Source: Diadema setosum
Taxonomy: Eukaryota; Echinodermata; Echinoidea; Diadematoida; Diadematidae
Assembly (NCBI GenBank): GCA_033980235.1
Contig: CM067075.1
Location: 22,215,011 to 22,279,010 of the forward strand
Length of the DNA: 64,000 bases
Direction: 5' to 3'
Position numbers and translations under genes: made by a program. The notes beneath the pieces are model-generated. The model saw nothing but the letters and a program-made list of their open reading frames with translations, ran no database searches and was not told the origin of the DNA. Below, piece after piece: positions 51,363-63,866 of the stretch (the first letter of the stretch is position 1; each line of letters starts with the position of its first letter).

Positions 51363-51623
51363 TAGTACTATTCACTGCAGGGCTATGTCCCTTAAGTGAA
51401 TAGTTCTGTTTTGGAGAACAATCTGTGAATGGTTTTAACCAGACACTCTCAAGGCAAAATATATTTGCATCCTATTCATCCTTATTGCATCACATGGCAA
51501 AGAAAAAAAAATCACTCGAGTCCTTGTTGTGCCTGGTTTATTTTGGTTGGAGAATTTTAACAAGCTTCTTCATTTAATACTAAATTCACAACCCATTTTC
51601 CAACTATTGGCAACACATCTTAT

Positions 51624-52010
51624 AACAAAGGGATGATGGAGATGAGGACTGGGCTTTTAATTCTTTTGTGAGATACAAAAAAAAAAAACATTTATGAAAT
51701 TATACAGAGCATACCATTCTACGATAGATTCAAAGTTTATTAAATGAAAATCGGTTTTGGAATGGCTGAGACATCCAAAAACAAAGTAAGACAAAGCCAT
51801 CCTAATAAAAGTTGGGCCCCACCTTTTAATAGGATTACCCTGTTTTCGATATCTCATCCATTAAAAAAAAACAATTTTCATTAAATAAACACTGAACCCC
51901 TCTTGGAATTACATGCTCTTTCATATTTCATAAGAGTTTATTCATTATCTCCCCCCAAAATGTTAGAAACCTGAAGTTAGGTCTCAACCAAAACTATACA
52001 ATCCCTGTAA
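51624..52010. mobile_element. TTAAAGGGA MITE (copy 2)
   Basis: Shares the same internal order as 25674-26061, including gatgaggactgggcttttaa, the central gggccc region, and gtctcaaccaaaactatac near the end. The left terminus has decayed to acaaaggga. Confidence 0.75.
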
Positions 52011-53043
52011 TAGAAGATGAATTTCTGTTTCTCTCAAATTTGCAGACTTTTTGTTCACAAATGTCCTGGTTTCATGCAGATTTGCAGGATAAAACCAGTT
52101 CAATCTTATCTTTCTCCTACATAAGATATAAGATGTACCAATTCAATGATGACAAGATGGTGTAATAGTATCTGCTTTAGTGTCTGCGTTATTGTCCTCA
52201 GGGGGTAATTGCCCTGATATGGTACAGCACAGTATGGAATATGGGAGATCCAATATTGGTCTGTGCAGAACAATGTTGTACAATTTGCAAGAAATTTTTT
52301 TATAATGAATTCTGGGCTAACTGTGCATTTGCTGTGCATATGGAAATCTAGTTTAATGTACTCTAGATCATGCTTATTTATATGATTTATGGATGTGCAT
52401 GTATTCATGCTAACACATCTTGTATACGCAGATACATTGTATATTCACATGCATAAACACACATACACAGAGTATGCAAAACAAACTGTGTACAAACAGG
52501 AAGCTAATCATCGTCAACACAGACAGCTCCTCATTCTAATCAAAATATCCCTGACTGAAAGAAAGAGAAAAAAAAAACCCAAAGAAACCGAACATAAATA
52601 AATAAATGCACTTCCTAATCAAATCAAATAATTTCATACCAGAGCTTGTTTGAGAAATCTATATTCATTAAGCCCCGCTGTATACACAAACCCATCCTCC
52701 CACGCAAATACGTCTGGTTTTTCTCACATCTCGTAAGTACCACGCCGTGTGCAATGTATACTTCCTCATCGCTGCGAAGACCCCTCGCCCGGGACGAAAA
52801 TCAATCATATCCGTCGGCACTTTACTCTTAATTGTCTCTTCATATCCGATCACTGCCGGCGCAACAACGCGTATGTACGATCACCACATGTGTTCAATCA
52901 AATATGACACTCTATATACAGTAAGAAAAAAAAAAAAGGAAAAGAAGCAGGATGGCCACGATATTTGCTCCAGACAAAAAAACTTCGGGTTGGGGTCAGT
53001 TACCTAGGTACAGTCCACTAGTGAGGACATAATTAAAATAAAA

Positions 53044-53205
53044 CACACTTAATAATAACAATAAAGATAATGATAATGGTAATAATAATAACAACAACAA
53101 CAGCAGCAGCAGCAGCAGAGGCAGCAGCAACAACAACAACAATAACAGCAGCAGCAGCAGCAACAACAACAACAAGAACAATAACAACAGCAGCAGAAAC
53201 AATTG
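53044..53205. repeat. AAC/AGC compound triplet tract
   Basis: Interrupted runs of aat/aac and agc triplets. The reverse strand gives Leu/Cys/Val-only frames that are not genes. Confidence 0.9.
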
Positions 53206-53263
53206 TAAACACCAAAGACTAAAAATAGAGCCATTTTCTGAACAGCTTAATTGCTCATGGCAC

Positions 53264-53357
53264 TTAACCTGTTGAGTACGAGTCCTGCGTATACTCGGAA
53301 AGGGGTCTATGGGAAAAGCAAGTTGTAGCAAAATCAAGCCATCCTCAACGAGTTGAA
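53264..53357. mobile_element. 93-bp TTAACC MITE (copy 7, reversed)
   Basis: Left end TTAACCTGTTGAGTACGAG. The right end has decayed to CTCAACGAGTTGAA. Confidence 0.75.
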
Positions 53358-53843
53358 AAAATGAGCTACATGAACAACTTGAGGATTGCTAGTGTAATGC
53401 CCCAAAACTGTTATCAGCAAGGCACCCCACATAATGTCTTTCACATAAATAATGTTACTACAGCTAATGTCATTGTTTACATCACGCCAGTATTCTGTAA
53501 TGCAAAAACCCCCAGGCCCAACTGACATGTATTTATAGACTACACGCATGGTAACTTGTTGCAAGCTGCAAAATATAGTGTCTGCATGGAAATAAACGAA
53601 GGCTACAATGTCCTTCATGTACAGGATGTACAATCCCATATCATGTTCATGAAAGCTTCAATGACCAGAGCAAAATCCTCTAAACAGAATGGTTAAATTT
53701 TTCATCTGAATTAGATATGAAATATAAGCCAGTATTTGAATGTCAAGCTTTCACACATTTCCACAAAGCAGTAATATTAATGAAAACCACATCTACATGT
53801 AGACATTTAACAAAGGCGATGTCATCATCGTTTCACAAATCAC

Positions 53844-54090
53844 CTACTGACAGACTTACCGAAAATGTGGAAATTTTCGCGGTGTTGAAATTTTTGCGGT
53901 GTTGAAATTTTTGCACGTTTCACGCGACCAAAAACTAGTGCGAAAATAAAAGCACATGAACATTTTTGCTTGCCATATGTTCCAGTAGTTGATATCTTGA
54001 TTCCGCGGAATTAAAAACCTGCAGAACTCTTCTTACGTGGCCAAGCACGAAAAATAAGTCATGCAAAAAAAAAAAAACATGTAACAGTAC
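53844..54090. mobile_element. TACTGTA-type MITE (decayed copy 6)
   Basis: The interior repeats aaatttttgcggtgttg and has ccgcggaattaaaaacctgc like the copy at 40554. The ends are poorly preserved. Confidence 0.45.
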
Positions 54091-54285
54091 AAGGCGTCAA
54101 TGAATTTTGTTTTGTTTTGTTTTCGACATGAAATCCAAAAGACTATCTTGTATCTTTCATATCACAGTTTGTTGTGTTGCAATAACCTTGTGATGATTAT
54201 CATTATCATTATTTTTCTTCTTTTTTTTTGGGGGGGGGGGGGGAGAATGGGCTTCAACTGTTAACCTGTTGACCAAAAGCTTGCT

Positions 54286-54856
54286 TTAAAGGACAAGTCC
54301 ACCTTCATATACATGTGGATTGAGTGAATGCAGCAATATTTGTAGAAGACATCAGTGAAAGTTTGAGGAAAATTGGACAATCCTTTCAAAAGTTGTGAAT
54401 TTTCAAAGTATCTACAAAGTTACTGCTGGATGAGGAGACTACTAGAGTGTATGATGTCACATGCGTACAATGATATAAGGAAAATATAAAGAGAATTTCA
54501 CAAAATTTTACTTTTGAAAAAAAGTGCACATTTCCTTGACTCGTCACTGACATATGCTGAGGGTAATATTTCCCCTTGCCTTTGGAAAGAGGGAAGTCAA
54601 GGGTTCTTTTATTACACGAGAAAAGTAAAAAATATCTTGAATTTTCCTTATACTTTCTTTATATCGTTGTACACATGTGACATTACAAGATGAAGTAGTC
54701 TTCTCATCAAGCTGTGACTAAGCAGAAACTTCAAAAATTCACAACTTTTAAATAGATTGTCTGATTTTCCTCAAACTCTTGCTGATGTATTCTATTGATA
54801 TTGCTGCATTCACTCAATCCACATGTCTAATTACTAAAGGTAAACTTGTCCTTTAA
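54286..54856. mobile_element. Long palindromic MITE, TTAAAGGACAAG ends (copy 3)
   Basis: Same termini (TTAAAGGACAAGTCCACC to CTTGTCCTTTAA) and internal order as the copies at 1640 and 3400, in the intron 5' of the 38083 exon. Confidence 0.85.
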
Positions 54857-55749
54857 AGAACTTTTTCAGCTCATGCAAAAGGGAGAGTTGAATTGATGAC
54901 ATCATCACCTTAGATAATTTGCATAAATTTGCATCTCTTTTTGGTGAAAACATGTAAAACTCTAAAATCTCATATCTTAAATTTGATTTTCACAAAACCT
55001 CTACCACTCTGTTGGCTTGAATTTACTTTTTTTCACTCACATGAAGATGTACAAACATACATACACACACATACACATTCTTCTCTATCTCTTTTTAAAC
55101 ATAAATAGGACACAGGTATATACTTTTAGGTAGAGCTTAAGCAACGCCAAAATGCTTCAAAATTTGTTTATTTCTCGGTTGCAGGCCAGCAAATCTCTAT
55201 GATGGAGCTTGATATGCATCGTGAGTATTTTTCCTCAAGAATAACAAATAAACCATCAGGCTCACCAATAACGCAGGCGATGCCTATAAAAAGGGGCCAT
55301 ATTTGTCTTCCCTCTGATCTACTTTGACTTTATCAAGCTCTCGGGTCTTTGACATCGGGGGCGTCCCTTTGTCGGTATAAGGTGTGTATGAATTCACATT
55401 ACACAGTTATTTTATGTATAAAGTGAAATATGAAATAGGGAAGGGACGCTATATTGAGGAAGAGAGATTTGTGAGAACAGCATGTGTTTGTAAGTAGCAA
55501 AAGTGTTCCATTACTTTTGCTCTGTATTGTTGCTGTTGTTTGGTAGTTTTCACTGGCTTCGAGGTTGCATTCGATTTTGCTTTTTGCACTGTTGAAATGC
55601 CACTTTTATTGTGTGACCTCATACCACTACAGGCAAGCTTTTGTCGTGTGCATGTATAAATTCTTCAACTACAGTACGTAGAGGGGAAATGATCTACATT
55701 AAAGTGAAAACTAAGTTCTGGTAAGGGCTTGAGAACCTGTCTGGCACCA

Positions 55750-56550
55750 TTTCATATTTGCTTGCAATATATCGAAAGAGTCTACAAAGAAACTTGCCTG
55801 GCTGACGCGGTTTGCCGGAATGATGAGTCGTTTTGGAGTATTTTGAGAAAAATAATAAAAGTCGGTAGACCGACTTTTATTCCAGAAGGCTCCACACTAA
55901 CTCGGTCTCAGGGAAAACTCGACCCTATTTCAGACAATTTATACACAGTTCGTGATCACCATGTTCATCAGTACTCTATAATACTACGGGTACCAAACGA
56001 GGCCTTACTGAGCAGACAGGAAAGTGCGTGCTAATCCTGTACAAAACAAATGGACAGCGCGCGGTCCTCAAGCCTACTAGTATACGCACATCACCTCAGT
56101 TGCTGAGACGCGCGGTCTTTGAAGTTTTTGTTGTTGTTTATCAATTGTCTTTGATTGTTTTTAGAGGTGCTTGAGAGGCGCACACTAATTTTGCATGCGC
56201 GCCAAAGAGGTTTTTGATGCGCGTGTTGTAACAACTCGGACCATTAGCCTACTGCGAGTAGCCAGAACGCTACAATGTAGTTTATACAGGCCGCTCCCGT
56301 ATGCATAGTACTGTACAATCCAGAGGGAAAATCAGTACAACTCATCCCGCCGTCAACCAAAGCGAGGCCGAGTTATCCCCGAGTCCGAGTCTAGCCTGAC
56401 CCCGTTCGAGTAAGTTCCGAGACTGAATGTTTTTGGTTAATATTTCCCATTTTCGTCCTTACCCATCGAATATCTTGTTATTACAGCGTTATTCCGCACA
56501 TTTCCTAGGCATACGTTCACATTTTGGAGCAAAATTTGACAACTTTTGCA
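55750..56550. repeat. Dispersed repeat, copy B (with extra central DNA)
   Basis: The same two blocks as copy A, but separated by about 700 rather than 410 bases. A frame open across the first block (55729-56034) has no family I recognise and includes a perfect hairpin aaagtcgg/ccgacttt, so I do not call it a gene. Confidence 0.6.
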
Positions 56551-57539
56551 GGCATACCAGAACTTTGTTTGGGCTTTAAGCCCTCTAGATGCGCACCAAT
56601 TTCCCCAGTGTTCATGCAAAAGATGGCTACAGGTTTTAGCTGCAACAAAAGAGGCATCATTGCTAAAATACACATTCTTTCCTTTTTAAGGTTTTACAAA
56701 AATGCCATTCAATGTTTACCACGTCAACTGCTGTATCAAAGTGAAACTATAATCCATTTTCAAACTGACAGAAATAAGAAAAGACTATATTCAAAGCAAC
56801 AGGCAGTTAAATAATATGCCATACTATTTTCTTTCACAAATACATACAAGCAAATTAGACAACTCTGTGATTATTCATTCAATTATAAGTCACTCACTCA
56901 ATGTAAATAAATGTATTCATTAAATCTGAAATATTTAGATGAATTCAAGAGGGAAGAAATAAGTTTGCATAGAGTTAATCCAGAATTGTAACTATTATAT
57001 GCAATGATTAAATTTTGCAAGGGTAGATCTATCTATTGCTGCCAATCATTGACAGCAAGTTGATTTTCATGAGTTACTAACTTAATGGAAAAACAGTGAG
57101 TTAATGCTATCATTATTCACAGATGTGCTTTTGATTAATATCACTGTTTTGTTGAAGAATATGAGAACAGAGAGAGAGAGCACCACAACTTTTTCCCTGG
57201 TTGTCTGATTTCATCTTTAGAAAAAATGATTCCTTTCATTCAAGTCAATTTGAGAATGGAATGAGAATTGAAGCCACAACCATTTTATGAGACCTGTGGG
57301 ACTTTCCTGGATGCTTTTCACGATTAAACATCCATCAATTTCACTGCGTAATAGGGGGAAACTTGACTGGGAACCTGGTTAATGTCAGGTGTAGCTGCCA
57401 TGAAGTCTGCGATTCCCATCACACCCTAGCCAATTAACCAAAACCCTGCCAACTAGAATCTAGTGTGCCCTGCCTCGAAATTTATGGAGAATTACCATAA
57501 ATTCAAGGCGAGGTGTGCAACTGCTGCACTGCTTGCACG

Positions 57540-57940
57540 AACCAGCAAAAATTAGAAGGACTGCACTTAGCATTAAGTCTGTATGTTATATCAAGTCTCT
57601 TGAAAGTATTTATTTGTATAAAGTTGTTACGACAAGGCTATAGGGCCTCCCAAACAAACTGTAAATTGACATATTTCAGGACAGAATCAGACACATAGTG
57701 TGAATGTCATATCAAGTATTCTTGAACATATTTGTTACTATAAAACTGTAATGGCAAGGGCATGGGACCATGCATATCGAATCGTTAATGGATGAATTCC
57801 AAGACAGAATTAGACATGTACATTGTATCTAAGAGGCGGCATGTTAAACTACCATACTGCTGGCACACACTCCAACACCCTGAAAAGCTTAGCATTCAGT
57901 TGGAATGATATGTGAAATATTATGCAACATATCCATCAAT
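57540..57940. repeat. Degenerate tandem repeat, about 122 bp
   Basis: atatcaagt, tattt..tataaa, acaaggcta/gcaagggca, and gacagaatcagaca repeat at about 122-base spacing. A third, weaker copy follows near 57840. Confidence 0.6.
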
Positions 57941-60821
57941 TTAAGCATGACTAATATGACAAGTTGTTGATGGATGGCGGTGCGTGACTGTGCCATAATA
58001 CCTCAAATTTGCTCCTTTTTTTCCCCTTGTTAATTCCCCTGTGTACACCAATGATATCTGGGTTATTCAAAGATGAAACTGTGAATTTGTCATGCGCAGT
58101 ATGTTGTGACAAGTAACAAAATGCAATGATCCAGTTATGGCTGAATTGCAAAGTTGTGAGAGCGGCAGTGAGGGCATTCAGTATGACACTCTTTTCATAT
58201 TTTGTCATCTTAACATTTCCAGCCAGTTTGATATCAAATCTTTACATACAATAAGTAACTGATATTGGAGATTAAAGCTGCTGCAAAAGAGAGAAAATAC
58301 CATGACAATATATGTGATAATTTTGATAATATATTTAGAAAATACTTCATGTTAAGTTACAAGTGCAGAATCATTGAAAAGATTTGATTTTTCCAAATTT
58401 GATAATGACCGTGGTTGAAAAATGTTGAAAATAGTGTTTAGCAGTTTTTGCAGACAAACTCTTCATATTCTCTTGATGATGACCATATTATTCTTAAGAC
58501 TGATGTCCAATGTACACCGTATGTCGCAGATTTTCTTCTTATTGTTTTTGATGCACTCAAACATCTTGATGGCACTCAGAAAGCAAAGGTTTGACAATTT
58601 CTGAAATTGAGCCTAGAAGAATGTTACAAAGAGAGTCTTTAAAACTAATCCAGCGCTGCTCCGAAGCAAAACATTGCCTACTCGAGACGGCGCGCACATG
58701 ATGAACGCGACCGCGAAATCGAGACTCCCTAACTCCCCGCACGCCAGACGGGGCTGTTAGTCAAAAAAGAAACATCATCCCCGATATCCGTTTCCAGTTT
58801 TTTTTTTATTTTTTAAAGTGATCGAGAGAACAACAAAAAGAAGAACAACACATCCTCAGCAAGAAAAACAAAAAACAGGGGAAAAGCACTTCTACCATGG
58901 GGACTTTTCTTGTTGCCTTCTCTCAAGTTCACCAGACTGATTGGGTTCTGTCCTCTGAAAATGAGCAACATGAGACGGAGACATTCTTCTTGGACTTTTA
59001 GCCTCTTCAAGCAGACGACGGCATCCCATATTTCACCGATTTCCACACCAGGCATTCACGTCCAACGTTGGTATTTGCTTACATGACGGATATGTTTGCT
59101 GTTTTATGGATTCCTCTTACAGTTGTCTCTCTACCTCTCTAAATCTCAATTAAACAGCAGAGTGTCTTGTTCACTGGCAGTGGATAAAGACTTTCATGAT
59201 GTTGATCTCAAATTTCGTCAGTCACAGAGATGTATTTCTGTATGGAGTTAGATATGCCACTTGGGATATGAGCCAAGATTAAATCTTGTTTGCCCTGCAT
59301 GTTTGGGCATGACAATAAAGCTGGTTTAAAAGATAACCAAAAAAACAAACAAACAAACACCCCAAAACATTGAAAAGCTACAACCAATCTGAAAAATCCC
59401 CTCCTATCCATGCCCTCCCCCCCCCCCCCCCCCCGAGGAAAGAGAAAACGGTAAGTATATGAAGGCAAGTATGTTCATATCTTATTCTGATCAATAACTA
59501 TATTCTTGTACTACCAAGTCGTCATGTGTAACACAAGTGACTTGTAACACTGTGATTTCCTTTCGATGGACAACCAATTTGTACATAATGATGTTATCAG
59601 TTTCACCAGGAGGACCCAACAAAGTTTGGAATTCACTTACAAGAACACTAACACTCACAGGTCACAATCAGCTTATCAATATTCACCTTTGATAATTTTT
59701 GAAATCTTCATTGGTAATAATACACTGCTGACTAACAGGACTTTTCATAACATCTTTCATGGTGGTCTTAAAAAAAGAGAGATACAGAATCACTCAGTAC
59801 CCACTGAATTATTGCTTTAATAATTATTCATTTTCAACCCTTTCAAGATCAACTCTCTATCTACAAGTAAATAATTGTAAACCATATGTATAAAGAGTTC
59901 CGATCTCTTTCTTGCACACAGAAGCATATAAACATTACCACCATTCTATTGCACAAACAGGAATTCACAGCAGAAATCCTTACTTGAAAGTGGTTACTGG
60001 TATCCTCTGCTTCATGAAAATAAGCATCTATACCACTACTTTCACACGGAAGCAACGTGTTGAATCTTGCTACAATACCTCATGCAGGTTGATGAGACCG
60101 ACTACTGTAAACTCAATCCAGACATCTTGCTCAGACCAGAAATTGACAGTTGTAACTCATCAAGACACCTCTTTAGGGACACAAAGGAAATAAGGTACCT
60201 TACTGAGTTTTATTCACTCTTCTCGTCCTGATGAAGAGACCTTGGTGAAATTTAGCAATTTGCCTTTTTTTCAGTATCTCAAATGTACACAAAATGAGGA
60301 CACACTACCTAATTAACCCCCTTTCTTTAACTGCCTTGTTTCCTTGACTATGAACTAGATAAAGATCAAGGAAATACCCAAGACAACCAGACTAATTACA
60401 TCCAGTTCTTCAAATGCTTTGTTATGCATGTGGGAGAGTGGTGTTGAGCGGCGTGTGCCTCAGAAGACAAGGGTGAACAGGGAGGTGGCTTCATGCCCCC
60501 ATAAGAGGCCCCTTCTTTTTCTCTGATAACTGTTACACATAAAACAGTTTAAACAGCATCCTAGTGAACAATTAATGTTTCAAAAGACACGCAGTTCCTT
60601 CATGGCTGAGATGACAAAGGGTTCGACTCCATCAACTTTGTGCTGGCGGTAATGCCCTTCTGGCACTCAGCTGATATATTACCATGTGACATAGGTGCTT
60701 ACTAAATATATCGTAAGAGGAAAAAACGGCTACAACCGCTCAGCATGATCTGGGACGCGTAGTCAATAAAAATCATTGAAGAAATGATCTGGGATGCAGT
60801 CAATAAGAAACATTTAACACG

Positions 60822-60843
60822 CACACACACACACACACACACA
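60822..60843. repeat. CA dinucleotide tract
   Basis: About 11 CA units. Confidence 0.9.
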
Positions 60844-63019
60844 GAGCACACAATATAGTTATAATGGACAGACATGTAGACCTACTGACTGGAGGTATTC
60901 TACAATTAACAAAAATGTCGAATTAAAAACATACAAAGCTGCAGCCTGTGCCACAAGCCTAGTAGCATTTCTAATCTCTGATTCATTTTTTGATAGATTC
61001 ATTATTCTTTCAAAAGGAGTGTGGTTTTATTTGGACATTCATCTGCTTGTGGAGAGGTACATTTGTGTAAAAAATGCTCTTTTAATTCTGAATGCTAATA
61101 ATGTTTCTTGATTCCCGAGGCTAGAAACCACTCATTCTTTCATTATCAATGCAGGAGAGCCCGTTGCAAATGGAGCGCCGAATCCACTTTAAGAGCGGCA
61201 CTTATGTGTAGAACATTTGCAGCTCTTTCGCATAATGCAGAGCGCCGCTATAAACCACTTTTTAGCATCATGCACAATTTGTCTCCAGGGACTGAGGCTA
61301 TCAAAACATGTCGGACGCTCCCGGCTCACGGCCCGGAGATCTGCGCTTGAGTAACGATATCGAGGAGCGGGCAAAAACAAGTTGCGGCTGGTGTCGCTGA
61401 ATCAGAGCTCTCTCTCTCTTCCCTCGCTATCTCTGTCTCTTTCATGCCCCGTTAAGATCCCAATAAAAGTCGTAGCTAGAGTTCCTCGCCATTCATTCCC
61501 GACCGTGAGGTTCTTCCACGCAGACTAATTTCTGCGTGCTTGTTTTCGAGCATCCTGAAGGTCATACGACGATAATAACACAAGACGTCTCTTCAATTCA
61601 CTGCCGAGATAATTCTCCCATTTGAGAGCGTATTGTGGCCAGCCTTTGGAGAGCTCAGGGGTCTTGTACATTGGAAGGAAATATTACACAAAGTAATGGT
61701 GACGATCCAATAATACATCACATGCTCCTGCATGCTGGACATGAAGTGTCCTTTAAGACATAATGCAACCAAAAATCATCATAATTTTCCTTCCTAACAT
61801 TCACATAATTCCTGTCTATTCTAGTTCTACAGATTTCTAGGATTTTTATGAAAAGTGACAAATATTAATATCTACAATCATTCTTTCCAAAGTTGTGCTA
61901 CATTGAATAAGATTCATTCCCCCCCCCCCCACAAGAGCCATGACCTCTGATTGGGATGTAAATCAAAGGATAATTTTAGTAGAAAGCATTTTTGTTGAGG
62001 GGGAAACTATCTAAAAGGTATTCCATAACACATTAATTTGCCAGTAAGTAGGGGTTTTAGTGCTATACAAGATGAGGCATTTGGAGAAAAGCCCGGCAGT
62101 TACTACTCAGAATGGAGTAAATTGGACAATGCTTTTTGGAAGGATGATTCTGTAATGTTTATGTAAAAAGTAGTGCAAGTATGCAATTGCTCTAATTTTG
62201 ATCTCAGAAAGCCACATAAATCCTGTAATTTCTCCCTTTACAGTGTTCTAGTTGATACTTTGCAATATTTGGAGGTTGACTTTAAAAAGCAATTTTGATT
62301 GATACAAGATTTCAGTGCTTAAAAGAAACCTGTACTGACATTTTCTACTGTCTGATAATTCTAATCTCCTTTTTCTGATGCCTACAACTGGAAAGAGAGG
62401 ATTCTAAAACCCAGGATAAGCCTGTAATGATTTTTTGAAAAAAATGAAAACGAGCAAGCCAAGGAACGATCCACACAATTTGGCATACGTCACAGGTGCC
62501 AACCTCCGAATTTAGCAAAACGAACTAGAAAGGTTCTACACATGTCAATTTACTGATGAAATCTCACACGAAGTACTGCAAAAACTGTTATTTAGTAAAA
62601 TTGCAATATGGAGCTGAAATAAACATGTTAAACAATATTTATTAATTTTTAAAAGGAATCTCTTCAAAAGCTTTTTATTTAGATCAAATTTGTGGGGAAT
62701 ACTCCAGATATGCAAAATGAAATTGGCATCATTGTCGGAACGTGCTGCCCATAGAAAACTGTGTGTAAAAAAAAGTAACATTGCACTAACTATGCATTGA
62801 TGATGAGCGATGATGGTTCGACATCACAGTTCAAACTATCTAACGAAGATGAGGACTGAGAGATTCTTAAAATCTAACATATTAAATCCAAAAAAAAAAA
62901 AAGTCAACGGCAATCACGGTTTACGCCTAGTTAGAAGAAAACGGCACTCAGTACATATAGACTCTAGCAGTTAGACTAGAACTGGGACTAGGACTAGGAC
63001 TAGTGAGCAGTCAAGGACC

Positions 63020-63239
63020 GAGAAGATTCTACTCGCCGCTCCGTCGACAGCTGTACGTGCACAGCGCTAATAATAGGCACAGCGTAAACGTTTCGTACAA
63101 TACATACCCCGAATGGCCCTGCTGCCAGAACTTGAAGCTATATAGAAAGTCCAGACGAAAGTCCAGACTCCAAGGTCTAGCGTTGCCGCTAGAGGCCCTT
63201 GTGCTGCAGGCCCTGTGGTTTCTGTGCTGAATTTTGCAG
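63020..63239 (+). promoter_or_regulatory. CpG-rich patch ending in a perfect donor, possible noncoding first exon
   Basis: Many CG dinucleotides (ctcgccgctccgtcgac, gcgtaaacgtttcgtac) in otherwise CpG-poor intron. The patch ends TTTTGCAG|GTAAGG at 63239/63240, a strong plus-strand donor consensus. The frame before it ends with TGA shortly before the donor, so it would be a 5' UTR or noncoding exon. There is no direct evidence of transcription. Confidence 0.3.
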
Positions 63240-63669
63240 GTAAGGTATCTGCCTTATGGATTTTCAATGTTTTTGTGGTCGAGATAAATCTCATGGTGGT
63301 CGTATTAACACCAACGACTAACTTAGATCTAGTTTTATAGTAGGACCCATACCTCGGAAGAGTGGCCCGACCACGTAGATACAAACAGTGCCACCGCTTC
63401 GCGATCCAAGCGCTGGTGTAGGCATAGTGCTAGAGTACTTCCGTATCCATGTAGATATTTCAAAATTCACCCAACCAAATTGCACCAAAATCACAAGAAG
63501 TATTTTATGACTCATGTCCACTTGCTCACGCTAATTGGAACCAAATCGCAAGTTGAGAAGCGTAAGTGAAGTTGTCGACTTTCCTGTCGTCGCTAAAAAC
63601 AATCTGCTCTGTACGACTAAACAAGAGTGATCGCGGCGTAGTAGCCCTACTTGCCTGCGCACGCACAGA

Positions 63670-63866
63670 CTGAAGTTAGCCATCTAATATCATGAGACAA
63701 ATCTTTCAAGTAATCGGGAGCAAGAAATCAATTTATAAATTATTTGAGCTAAGTTGAATGAAAAATAAAGTTCATAAATCACACAAATCGCTAAAATCAT
63801 GACATTTTTAAATTTAGTTCCCGCGTAAATTCCCCGTTCGCACAGCACTAGTCGGCTAACTTCAGT
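63670..63866. mobile_element. Possible foldback, actgaagttagcc ends
   Basis: Left actgaagttagcc, right ggctaacttcagt, exact inverse copies about 197 bases apart. The interior arms do not clearly pair, so this may be a short-TIR element or chance. Confidence 0.5.

Noticed and set aside
52996..53337. Frames rich in Leu, Val or Cys
   Set aside because: Translation of the AAC/AGC triplet tract.
55729..56034. 101-codon frame that looks protein-like
   Set aside because: It lies in a dispersed repeat with a second, non-open copy at 32690, contains a hairpin, and matches no family I recognise.
58640..58745. Short GC-rich stretch as a missing cyclase exon
   Set aside because: No FADIEGFT, ELF or similar cyclase residues in any frame.
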